This document shows positions 13,260 to 25,900 of a stretch of DNA of 64,000 nt, in pieces. The DNA is from Symsagittifera roscoffensis (Eukaryota; Xenacoelomorpha; Acoela; Convolutidae): NCBI RefSeq assembly GCF_963678635.1, contig NC_087065.1, positions 26,867,254 to 26,931,253 on the forward strand. The letters are read 5' to 3'. Each line of letters begins with the position of its first letter. The stretch's first letter is position 1. Made by a program: the position numbers and the translations under genes. The notes beneath the pieces were generated by a model. The model did not search any database. It had not been told where the DNA came from and saw nothing but the letters and a program-made list of their open reading frames with translations.

Positions 13260-14839
13260 TTCATAACCATGTTTTTCAACACGTAAGCAGCAAGAAATTG
13301 CACCAACTTTTTTTGGTCTAAGCAATATCTGTGTTTCTAACACGTAGTAAAATTGGGAGGAACTTCGAACTGACTTATTTTTTCAAGCAGAATTACACAC
13401 GTTAGTTAAAATCCAAGCTGGTTAAGGGATTTTCCATTTCGAGGCCATTTAGTCGTAGTTTGAGCTGCAATAAAAAGATACATTTTACTGCGGTGCCAAG
13501 AAAAAATTGTAATTTTCGCTTTTGTATTGTAATTATGAAAAATCGTCAGACGCCATGCGCCATAAAATAGTTTTATTATCTTATGCGTCCATAACCAATA
13601 AGATACCACTGGGTAAAATCGCGGGCTTGACCATTTCAATATTCGATTTTTTATAGTATGAAGTCTCGTTTTTCCAACCTAAGTCGCAAATATTAATGTT
13701 CATTTTGAAAGTGTTCATTTTGATGAAAAACCAGCTATTGATAACAACCAATGTTACGGATATTGACACAGACTATTATATAACAAATAGCACTTTAGCT
13801 TTAAAATATCATGGATCTGTAGCGTAGAGGTAGGGAAGGAGACCCGAAATAAAATAAAAGGGTTCATACCTGGGCAGGGTCGGATTTTTTAATGAACTTT
13901 TTCGTATACTATACTTCCGCTCTATAAGTTGAGGAAGGTTAGTTGGTAAATTTCTTTTTTTTTCAAATTGACTGGTACTGCTCATAATTGGCGTGCATCC
14001 TTTAAGAAATTTTGTTGACTCAAAGTTTTACTCATTCAGTTTTTCCCAGTAGCGTTATCGGTCTTATTTTTGCTTGTGTATGCAAAGTGCAACTTCGCCT
14101 CCGAGTAAACTATGGTTTGCCTTTTCGGTGGAGTTTTCCATTCAAAATACATGTTTTGTTTGTGAGAAGTAGTGGTATTTTTTCAAAGCACCGTGATTAG
14201 GTTACGAATGGAAAATGTAATATTTTTGAAGTTTTGAATTTCCACTCAATTTCTCAGTCGACTAAGTTATTTTCATTTGTCTGCTCTAAATGATTTTTGC
14301 TCAGATGATTAAGTTTCATTATGGAGCAGATAAGCAATGTTGAGATGAGAACAAGTATCGTGATGTAAGTTGTTGCTTATCTGGTATGGAACACACGTCA
14401 AAAACTCAAACAAAACGAGAACTTTTTTCAATTTGTTTTCTTTGATTGTTCCAGGAAAGATATTGCACTAGTTTTTCAAATATTACACCAGATTTACAAA
14501 TATGGCACGTAAACAGATTGCAAACTTGTGTTTCATCTTATCATTCATACCTCTGAACAAGCCAAATCGAAAAAAAAACTATAATGCATTCTTTCCAGAA
14601 AAAAATTGTAATACTTATAATCAAAAAACTGCTTTGGCGAATCTTGATATACACAAACCGCAGAAGAATTACAATTTTTTTGTTCTGAAAAGATTCCATG
14701 CTTGCAATAATTTATTAGTTTTCTACTGAACTATAATTTATCAAACAATTTCGAGCTTGAAAGTATAGTACAGATCCATTGTCGTCCAATTGTTGTAGTC
14801 GTGTCTATTCAGGGAAGGAAACTGCTTGCATTTGAGATT

Positions 14840-16005
14840 CTATCCTTTTTTTCCGACCTTAATCGTTTTAGATTTCGGTAAAGAGACCTCGCAGAGCACT
14901 TTTATGCTTTTGTAGTCGTCGCACTTGGTGTCCCAAACAACGTTGCCGTGGCTCGTTACGCAGTTCTCTTTGTTCCCTAGGAAATTGGGGTCTTTTTTGC
15001 CCCAGAAACTTTTGGTGATGGGAGTGAAGTCTGAGAAGCTAACGTAGCTCGTCTGAAATGAAAGCATTTTTTTTACTTCAAGTCAGCTACTTTTAAAAGA
15101 AAGTCAAACTTTCGATTTCAAATAGGAATATCTCAAAAGGGAGGTAATAACGTGTTTTTAAAAATAACTAAAATAAGAAGACTGATTGATATTGTCGTTC
15201 GAATTTTGCTTGATTTTGTAAGCAAACACCACTAGGCAGCCTTTGAATTCTTTGTGATCATCTCCCAATAGAAGTTTGTATTTGTAGTTGCATTAAGCAT
15301 TTTTAGGCTATGGTATCTTTCTGAAAAAAATGTCATCATGATTTTTACCTTGCTGGACAAATGTCGGTACTTCTGGTCCCCCTTGGACAGATAGCCGTCA
15401 ATAGCAATGGTTGTTTTGACCCTGACGTAGCCCATCCAGAAATCCTGTTTGCCTTTTGGCTCATTTCCCATGTAGACTTCCCTCAATGAGCGTAACTCTG
15501 CGAGTGAAGTCGGCTCCACTACCTTGCCCTTCCTGTTAAAAGTCAAGGAAAATATCACGGAAACAAATGTTACTCAATAAAATTAAGTGCTTCTGATACG
15601 CTTGAGTATCATTTTCTCATTAATTTTGATTTTTTCAAAATGAGTTTTCAAAAGTAGCAAATATTTGTGGTATTCAATGCTGCAAGAAAACTTAATATCA
15701 GTTGCCAAGAGTGCATTGTCAGGTACACTTTAGATCTAATATAGCGCATAAATCGATCTTCTGAACTTATGATATGATCCGTAGAGACTGAAACATAATA
15801 CTCACATGGTGTTTTCGCAGAATAGTTTAGCCTTGAAGAAGTTCTTGAAGGTGTCATGAGACAAATGGTAGCACTTGTCGGTTATGTTCTCAGCCTTGCA
15901 GAAGTATTGGGGACACTTGGTGTGTGGACCACAATCGGGACAGGCCGAAGTAGCCACTCCCAAACAGAGCAGCACTCCTAACGTTGACACAAGCAACATG
16001 TTCAC
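14840..16005 (-). CDS. Secreted C-type lectin-like protein, copy B
   Basis: Exons 15806-16005, 15349-15532 and 14840-15052 have exactly the lengths of copy A (200, 184 and 213 bases) and join in frame to 198 residues. The reading frame and all cysteines are kept. Only four substitutions separate it from copy A: L62F, I100M (in the WIG core), N121K and I138T. The second donor is GTAAAA instead of GTGAAA. Introns differ more than exons, with small indels, which suggests both copies are under constraint or the duplication is recent. Secreted extracellular protein; ligand unknown. Confidence 0.85.
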
Positions 16006-16307
16006 TTTTGATGCTCAAATATTGCTTTAATTTTGGCAAAAAAGAGCCCTAAAATTTGCTATATTACAATTGACTCGGTAGTAAAATTTGAAAGATTCAA
16101 AAACTTTATGCCAAGTATGAAAATTGGTATAACCTTTTATAAGGAGACAAATGTCCCGAAAATCTGCGAGTTGAAAAAATAGGAACAAAACAAATGTCAA
16201 ATTTGATGTACAACATGTGCACCTAGCTTATATTTTTTCGTGTTCATCTATCAAAAACACTAGTTTAGTCACCGTGATCTACTGTAAGTGGGTTATCTGT
16301 GAGAAAC

Positions 16308-16507
16308 NNNNNNNNNNNNNNNNNNNNNNNNNNNNNNNNNNNNNNNNNNNNNNNNNNNNNNNNNNNNNNNNNNNNNNNNNNNNNNNNNNNNNNNNNNNNN
16401 NNNNNNNNNNNNNNNNNNNNNNNNNNNNNNNNNNNNNNNNNNNNNNNNNNNNNNNNNNNNNNNNNNNNNNNNNNNNNNNNNNNNNNNNNNNNNNNNNNNN
16501 NNNNNNN
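16308..16507. other. Assembly gap (200 N)
   Basis: Exactly 200 N, a placeholder length. It lies just 3' of the second duplication copy, so more copies of the 5.8 kb unit, or the missing 5' exon of the RNA-binding gene, could be hidden here. Confidence 0.95.
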
Positions 16508-16929
16508 AGTCATTTTTCAAAACCGATTACTATGACTCTCAAATATGTCTAATTTCTATTTTCTAATTTAATGAACTATACTTAAAATTACCACCTATTG
16601 TAACATGTCACCGTTTCTTGAAAGTTGCTCATACAGGCAGTGAATCAAGGATCAAAGGAATATGCCCTGATACCATCAACTTTTTTGGTCCATAAACTTT
16701 TCACTAAAGCCCAATAAATAAATGGTGTAAATTTTCTAATAATCAATAAAATTGATCATTTTTATCATAGAAGAGAGCCAAATGGTTTTTGTAAGCTGAA
16801 AAATAACAAAAAGAACTGTTTTTATGCGTCAACTACTCTTTTGATCTTCAGTCTTCTCGCGGCTATCTTTCGATATTATGTTTGAGATCTTTGAAACATT
16901 CTGTCGGAATCAAGGATTTTTCCTTTCAG

Positions 16930-19900
16930 GTAAGGACGCTATTTGTCAGTGGACTGCCCATGGACACGAAGCCGCGTGAACTCTACCTTCTCTTCCGCAA
17001 CTTCAAGGTCACTTTCCTTTCTTTAACCAGCATCAACATAATTTTAGTATTCATAACATTTTCATTTTTTTTCTTACAAAATGAAACTATTCTCTAGGGT
17101 TACGAGGGATCGTTTTTGAAGAACACGCCTAAACTTAACGACGTAAGCATTTTTTTAAAAATTTTACAAAAAACCAACCAAGTATGTGAGCTCATGTTTT
17201 TAATTTTGTGTTTTAGGCAAAAACTTATGCGGTAAGAGTCTAAAATCAACTTATCAACTGCATCCATTTTCTTCGCTTTCGAAAATTGAACTTGTATTTA
17301 TAAGCTTTTATAATAATAATTCAGAGGTTCACCTTTGTTTGCTTGTTTCTTAAGGAAAATATCAATTTTAGCCGGTCGCATTTGTCATGTTCGATTCGAA
17401 GTTGAGTGCAGAGAAAGCAAAACAATCTCTACAGGTAAGAACGTGACACTTGTTTCTCACTAATATAAATACTACTTGGACACCAAACGCCAATATCTTT
17501 TTCCTAGTAAGGAAAATTGATTGAGCCAGAAACTGCTAGAACACCTTTTCTTGACTTAGAGAAAAAAATATATTCTGAGTTTCTTAGAATTTTCTACAAG
17601 AAACAGAAGTTTCTTGTTAAAAATTCGACTGATCGAATAATTAGAACTGAATAGCAAAATGTTCAAACCTACAGCCACATATAATATTCCTTTTAACTTC
17701 AGGGCGTGAGGTTTGACCCCGACGTTGCCATGACAATCCGACTTGAGTTTGCGAAGACGAACACCAAAATGCAGAAATACCACAACCACCCAAACTTCAT
17801 CCATGTGAACAACATAGCAGCCCAGAGCGAAGCACAACAGCAGCAACTGCAAAACATGCAGAACAACACCCTACCCTCTAGTTTGTCTTCCGATCAGAAC
17901 CAGCCACTCACTTTTGGCCCCTCCTTGAGCGCCTCTTCCAGTTTGCAATCAATGCCGAGTAATGTATCCCCCACATCGCCCACTTACAAACAGGTTCACC
18001 CGAGAATCATCCCCAATGGACTGTTCGGCTGTGCCCAAAGGGGGGACAATTTGACTTCTCAAGCATCAGTGATGGGTAGTCACGGCAACTACGTCCAGAT
18101 GTCTGTAGCACACGTTCCGACGCTAACGGCAGCCAGTCCAGTCGCAGCTATTCCGAGTCAGCAATCTCATCTATTGGCGTCATACGCCGGTAAGTGTTTC
18201 TTAATTAAACCGCTTTCGCTCAAAATGCAAAACAAATCTATTTTTACAGCTCAAGGGTCGAGATCCGCGATTTATTTTTGGACTTTCAAGTTCACACCTA
18301 AGTTAATTCCGTGACCAATAATTCATAGGCTTGAAACATTTTCATAGTGGCGAACAAAGTCTAATTTGGGTCCTGACCGTCTAAAATTTAGTCGTGATAG
18401 TTTAAAATTAGTCGCAGAAGTCTGAAAGTAAGTCGGGATAGTCTAACAAATGGCAACTGTCTAAAAACAAAAATTAGTCGCGATATTTCAAAATTTGTAA
18501 TATTCTGAAACTTGATTGCGTTACTTTCTTCGAAAATACAGCGGCTATGTTCAGTGGCTACAGTTCGCGACAGTGGCTATGTTCAGTTTCTCGCCAAGTA
18601 TTAAGTCGAACACCAGAAAATTCTCAAAGAAATAGAATTTTTGTCGGAAATGTTTTGCTTGAAAAACTGTAAGACAGATACCAATAGCGAACTCGTACAG
18701 TGTAAATCTGTAGTTAGTTAGTCAAACCTATTATATTGAATAACATAAACAAATTCTACTGGAAAGCAACCGCAGATTTTCCTTCGAAAATTTCACCATT
18801 CATGTAGCATTGCAACTTTTTGATACCAGTTTTTGATATAAGTTTATGCAATCTCATTACCAAATTTAAAACTGCACAAGATTATTTAAGTGTTGATTTC
18901 GATCGTTTGGTTCGTTGAATATTGAATTTGAATTACCTGTTTTTGGGAGCTCTGGCGAATCTAAAAAAGACTTACGAAATTTTCCTTAATAATTGAAATT
19001 TTTTTTCAGGAATGTCGCCATTCATTAGCACAACAGATGCATGGACTTCGCAACAACAAGCGTAAGTTTATTAATTGAATATACTTACTTAAATTTTAAC
19101 TTGCGTTCAAGTTTTGCCTTATTTGAAGTTTTAGATTACTTGCACTAAAACCGAAACTTTTTTCAGCTTGGCTTACGCGGTCGAACTAGCAGCTGAGAGC
19201 TCAACCGGGACAGCGGGATTGACTTACCACCACCACCACCAACCGGGTAACCCTCACACGTCCCCAGCAGCAGCCGCCAATCAGAGCTTCTTCGCCGCCC
19301 CCACTGCCGCAAACCTGCAGATACACAATCAGGTCTGTCTAGCATATATGCCCATAAAGCAGAAAGCTATCTATTCACTCAGTTTTGATGTTGTCTGAAG
19401 TTGCATTGAACCGCAGCCTGCAAATAGCAAATTTTAACAAATTGCGTAAAAATCAGACGAGAAAACGCTTTTCTGACAGATGGACAAAATGATACGCTTG
19501 GTAGAATAATTGGGTTTTGCGCTATTCGAATCTGATGCTAGTCGACATGTTGTCATGTTTAGACTCATAGTCTTTATGGCCCTAATGATAGTTTTATGAG
19601 ATTCCTATTTTATTAAAATTGCAGAAACTGTCAATACCAATCAATTCAAATTGGCTGAATTAGTCTTTACGAAAGCAAACACTCTTCTTGTTTTTGTTTT
19701 AAACTGAAAAGGAATGCTTAAACGCACCAGCATTACAGCATTAAGCACTGACTTGACTTTTAGTCTTTTATCCGATTATTTTTAGTTTGTTTTGTTCTTT
19801 TGATCACAATTAAAGTAGTTTTTTATTAGACAAAAAAGAAATCTGTCACAAAAATTTATCCTAACTGCTAGACAATGAAACTGAGTATTACTTTTTTTGC

Positions 19901-22900
19901 ACAAACAATCACACATTTTAATCATTCCTTTATAAAATGGAAATTTAAAACCATCAAAAGGTAATTTCAAGAGAAAATCTGACAAGCCTTGAAAATCCTT
20001 TTGGTTGAATTTTCAATTCTTTCCTCATTTTTAAACCGTCATAGGCTTTTGTCTTAAGAGGCGATTTAAAACTAGCAATTCAATGAGAAACGGTGTAGCT
20101 AATCCTTGATGAATGCCGGGACAAGTATGAATGCCGGGAGGAGGGGGAGGTTTGAATTTAAATAGGCAGTTGTAGCGTGACAGGGGGTCCCATTTGGGGG
20201 GTTTGAATGAATAAAGGACGTGTCAAAGGACCATTGAGAGTAGGTGTCGGGTGGGGGATTGGATTGAATTGAGGTGATGTTTGTTGAATTGCTAGTGAAT
20301 TTCGACCGGAGATTAATTGGGATGCCGTTTCACCTGTCGCTGTCAGCCAGAATTGCTCAGGCTGGACGTTATGGAAAGTGTCGGCGGATAAGTTCCACTG
20401 CAGAAACGGAGGGAAAATGCGAACAAGCTGATTCTGTACTGATATTTGAACTGTGACTTAGTTTCAACAGGAATAGCCGGTTGTTGTGCAAGTAGCTCAG
20501 AACGAACTGACTACATTTAAAAAAGTTCAAAAAACATCAATTTTTCGAGGAGAGAGGAAATACGCGCTATTAAGTTTTAGCTTCATTTCGTCTGACAGAT
20601 TTATATGTTTCCATAAATTTAAGTCCAGTATTAATGCCCATCAGAAACCAAATCCTTGAAAAACGGGACATTTTCATGGCTTTAGAGAGTTGAATAAATG
20701 TGACAAAATGGTCAACGCAATTGCCCAATTCTGTCATCTGGCGTGGTTGGCTTTCATAGTCTTCACTGAGATGAATGGGGGCTGGACTGACAGAACAATT
20801 GCCCTCTGGGCGATTAAAGGAGGCGGGTTTTTCCCTAATGGTCTGATAAGTGCCCTCAATCAAAAGCAGACCTGCCTGAAATCTATTCACGCCAATTCAA
20901 TTTACTTCTTGCTCGGCATACTAAGGTGTACATTTCAAATTTAATCATCCCACCAGCCCAGCCCGTCTTCCTTTTCTAAAAATAGTGATCTACTTTTTGC
21001 TTTGAAAAAAATGGACACTTAGGTATGGATAAGTAATAGTTCTCTATCTTGCTTGAATCATGCAAGTTTTCTTTTAAAAATCAAAATTTTTTTTTAGCTG
21101 ATTACTTTTTTGTTGATACTTCATGACTCAACCCAATAGATGAAGTGCCGAACAATCAACCAGTCTTGAATTGGTCACATCCAAAATTACCATAGTTAAA
21201 TTTAAATCAGCAGCCATAATTAATTCAAAGCATTGAAGTACTCTTCTGTGCAATCAGCAGGGTCATAACTAGAAACTGAATAGAAATGAGTTGCGAGAAT
21301 GGAGCGAGTGGTTAGGCGGGAAAAGAATAAGGGGGACTCAGGGATTTGCAGATAAGGGCCGAGTGATTGTGAACTTTGACAGGGGTGGAAGGGTTGGGAA
21401 GGGGTGAAAGGAGCAACCCAGCGAGGGGTTGATTCAAATTCGAGTCTCAATTGACGGGTCTAGGTCCCCCGAGATCCCTTGCCAAATTGGGTTGCGCATG
21501 GAAAATGTCGCAATTGGTGCCTCAACTATCTAACGGGTTCGAATTTAATTAGAGCTCCCTGTCTGTCCTGATGATTGACGGTAGCTGGGAACCCGCAGGG
21601 AAATACCGAGGCAATCCGTCCAAATTTCTCAACCTAAATTTGATGGCAATTTGCAAACCAAAACACACCAACACCTAATGAAATAGTCTACCACTACTTT
21701 ATCAGAACACAATTTAAATCAACTAACTGCCTTTCAAATCTTTTATCTGACCCTCCTGTATCTACTTCAAGTTATAACAGTCTAAATAATACCAAACGTT
21801 CCCTCCGTTAACCGGGAAAGATAATATTGTCAAACTTTCGATTAGTTTACGAGCAGTTGCTAACTTAACAAAACATAGAAATGTTCTACACTTTTCTGAT
21901 AGAAAAATTGTTGACGTAAAACGTTTGCATTTTCAGAATGTTTGCTACAATTGTTGACATTCTGCAAACCCAAAGTTTAAGCGTCTTAAGTGACAGTGTT
22001 TCCAAATCACCCAGCAAGAGTTTTTATAATTTGAAATTTAATCTGGAAAAGGGGCAGTCGGATTCGATTTGCCGGCCGGCTACCTTCAAAATTAACCGGC
22101 ATTTGAATCTTTACCTGTCACTGATTTACAAGTAATCTTGAAGTGTCCTGGAGAGGAATGCTAAAGTGTCTTGAGTTGCATTGGTAGGAAGGTTGTCTGG
22201 AAAATTATCAACACTTCGTAAATCTCAAAGTTAGACCCCGTCGTGAAAGATTTCGATACGTTTTTCATTCACAGTTTGAACAGTGAACAACAATTTTCAG
22301 GGTGACAAGTGGAGTAAAAAATGGTTTTTAACAAACTTCACAGGTTATTTCGACTGGACTGATTTGTTTTACGTTTCTCTGTAATGAAGTTAATTTTACG
22401 TTTTAAAAATATATATCCCGACCCTAAATGTCTTAGGTATTGTTTCTTTTATCGAGCATCAACGCAACCGCAGCTATAATCGGCGAGCCACTATTCTCCG
22501 CTTCAAATTTTGATGGGGGGGGGGGGGGTAAAAATTTTACATCGCGATTTCGGATACTTCAAAAATTGGTTGTCGGTGATCGAATGGTTTATAATTTAAG
22601 AATCTATCAACCGTGATATGCATTCCAAAAGTACAGAGGTTATTCAAATTAATCGAATAAAACCGGAAACTTTGAATTTGTTTTTTTTTCAAACTGAACC
22701 AGCTTTAATCAATAAATGATGAACAAAGTTGCATAAAATTTTACAAAAATATACGGGTCATTTTGGTTTCAACTTGCTTGATCAAAAATTACGCAAAAAA
22801 CGCTTCGCCGTTTTTCAAAATTTCAATGTTTCAAAAACAAAAAACAAAAAAAACACTTGATTCAGAACTTTTTGTCCGGATCCTGCAAAGCAGGTTGCAT

Positions 22901-25900
22901 GATTTTAATTCTAGCTAAATTCAATGCATTGTCTTTGCTCAATTTAGGCACTGAACAATTTGAACCGGCACTGGAAGTTCTTTGAAAAAAATACGCAGTG
23001 CCAAGCAAACCTAATGTTCATATTGCCGTTTTTTAAATCATTACAAATAAAATATTATGGTAGAAAACGCTCCTAAAACACCCGCAATTTTGTGATCAAA
23101 GTTTTCGAAAACCTTGTTTTCGAAATGTGCTTTATATTTCAACAGATAGCACAAAATAACAAGAATAGCCGGTTGCTGTGCAAATAGCACAGAATGTTCC
23201 GACCATGTTCCGACAAAAAAATATAAAAAAGTTAGTGCTGATTTTTGTGCGTGGTGTGATGAGAAAATCAAAAACTTATAATTTAGGCAAATTCAATAGC
23301 CACAGAAAAAGAAGAAATGCAAAAAAAAAACGATTTTGTCGAAAAATGAAGAGAGAAAAAATTAGAAAACTTGTAATTATTTTTCCTTTTTTGAAATTTT
23401 GAAGTTTGTATTTCAAAAACGGCACTGAAAACGTTTTTATAAAATGCCTACTCTCCTGTTTTACTTGCTCAAATTTAGACTAAAACTTAAAAAATTTCAG
23501 AGTTTTTTCGACTCTGGGACAACGCTTTGACATTTTTAAAAAGCCATTCAAATAACGACAAAAAGGACTTCTTTGTATATGACTTGATTCATTCGAATGA
23601 TTTATTGTGGTAAATGATTTTAGTTGACAATCAAAATAAGATTGCTTGCTCACTTTGTTCGCTTGAGATTCAAAACTTCGAAGAATAATTAACTGAGATG
23701 AAAATAAAAATATTTGCTCTTACTTCTATAAAAAGCCTGAACACTTGCTTTACTTACTCGAAACACACTTAAAAGGGTTTCATTTGAATAAAGCATTGGA
23801 TCCATTCCAATGATTATTTGTGATACCTGATTTTGCTTAACAAACAAAAATAAAAAACTGAAACACGCACGATTACAAAATTCCTCCACATTTTCAATGG
23901 TTGAAACAAAAATATTGTTTGCTGAGAAGGAAAGAATTGTAATTTTACGTATCGTTATCATAAGTAGTTAATCAATTTTGCCCATAAGTCAAAACAATAT
24001 CAATCAAAAATTCCTAAAATTAGTCATTTGGCTTAAAAGATCTATGATGTTTTGAAGTTTTTAAAACCAAAACATTTTTTTCCTATTGATTCCTTCCTTA
24101 CAACCAATTTTCGGCCAACCAATATTTTTTCTAATGGTGCCGCTAGAGCCAATGAAATTTAAGGAACGTTATAACCATATTTTTTAAGAAACCCTCTTTT
24201 TGTACTTAACTTGAGTTATAACCATTTCCCACTTCTTGTACTTGTCTCGAGTGTTATTCTATGGGTTATAGTAATGTATTTGGGCAATAAATGCTACCGC
24301 TTTTTTAATTGTCTCGAATATTCCCGAGTATTCTTCCCCCATACGAATTTTTTTACTGGTAACTTAACATTTTAAAATTTTTTCGTTGCATTTTCCTCTC
24401 GCAGTAGAGGTCTCAGTTTGTCTGTGAAACTCGCTGCATTTCGGATAAATTTTGACTGATGATTTACGCTACCCATAAAGGATCCAAGCTGCTTAAGCAA
24501 TTTTGGTGTGTTTGATTTCAGTATCGCCTCTGTTTTTGTTATTTTTGGTTTAATTCCGTCCGATAACAATTTATGACCTCACGGTTGGACAGTGCTTTGT
24601 TCTCATCATCGAGTCGTCTCAGTACATCCGAAACTAATCTTCTTGTTCATTGCCTTTTGACACAATCAGAATATCATCTGGAAGGCAAAACATTTTTTTT
24701 TACGTGGTTTATGGTTGGATCCATTGCCTTTTGGAACTTTGCTGACATGTCAGCCAGCCCATAAAACCCGCTAAGAACCCGATATGTACCTCTTGCCTGT
24801 CCTCTTATAATATTAAAGTTGCACTGCTTAGCTGTTTCAGCAGTTAGCTTTAATTGGGATAAGCGTATTTCAAGTCTAGAACTGAGACGTATAAAGTTTC
24901 TTTTGTGTTCGCTGTTACTATTTGACTAATTCCATCCAACAGTTCATCAACATTTGGCATCTGATACTTATTCTTGAACAAATGGCTAATAATTGGTTTG
25001 GCGTCCAATGCCAATTTTTTTATATCATTTTTTTAAACCATGATGACAATTGGGGCTATAAAGGAATCGCTGGTAAATTTGTCTAATCGTTGAATGTGCC
25101 CTTCTTTTAGAAGTTTGTTAAGCTCAGTTTGCACCTTTTCTTGAATGTGGATCGGTATCCTCCTATCTTTTTCTTTTATTGGACATAAAAAGGTTTTTAA
25201 ATTTCGTGTTCATAACGTGGTTTTTTGAACATCCTTGCCGATCAAAAAGCTTCGTAGGTTTTTTATAAAAGTGATTTTTTTAACCTTCCGACTGCTCGCG
25301 CAGTATCACATCAAACCTCGTTGTTTTTTCTCTGGGTGCCGGCTTTTGAGTAGTGTGTATCCCCACTTTGTGTGTATCCCCACTTTGTGGTGCGGCGTTC
25401 GGTAATAAGAAACGATGCTCCTATTACTTCCCATCCTGCTTAACGGATGTTTGCTGTGATCGCTCCAAATATCGCGATTGGTTGTTTAATGTAGTCTACG
25501 AACTGTGCCGTCAGGTTTAAAATCTCCATTGTTATAAGTTTCGTGTTCTTAGAACATTTCTCATCTGAACTAGTTGTGTTTTCAGTAATCTTATTTACCC
25601 GCTGCGACCGACACTTTTTAGCAAAATGATTGAGTTTGGTGCAGTTTTTACCAAAGTTTTTCCCATAGCTGAAATGACCCTATACCTAATGCAAGTTTTT
25701 GTTTCAAAACCGGACCTTCCGTTGTTTTTTTTGTATCATTTGTTCTTCTTTTACATTGATCCCTTGTCTGTCTTCTTTTGTTTGGCCCTTTGTTACCAAT
25801 AGCTATGATAGGTTCCTGTTTGATTTTTATGTGAGCCCCAATAAGTTGACCTGCTTTTGCACTAGTTGTGTTCAATTATTGAAACAGCTGTATCGTTTGT

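Larger units (their letters stand above)
10464..16235. repeat. Tandem duplication of about 5.8 kb, copy 2
   Basis: Direct copy of 4579-10457, starting six bases after copy 1 ends. It ends at CACCTAGCTTATATTT just before an assembly gap. It lacks a block of about 110 bases present in copy 1 (junction near 12082) and has shorter homopolymer C and A runs. It contains lectin-like copy B. Confidence 0.9.

Noticed and set aside
16217-16552. ORFs spanning the N run
   Set aside because: Frames across unknown bases are meaningless.
18190-18314. Continuation of the RNA-binding gene's fifth exon to a stop at 18314
   Set aside because: A GTAAGT donor at 18190 and an in-phase exon at 19010 give a better gene model; the read-through peptide has no similarity, though an alternative short isoform is possible.
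24573-24764. Plus-strand ORFs within 24573-26631
   Set aside because: Antisense to the gypsy remnant, whose minus-strand frames carry recognisable gag and RT motifs.
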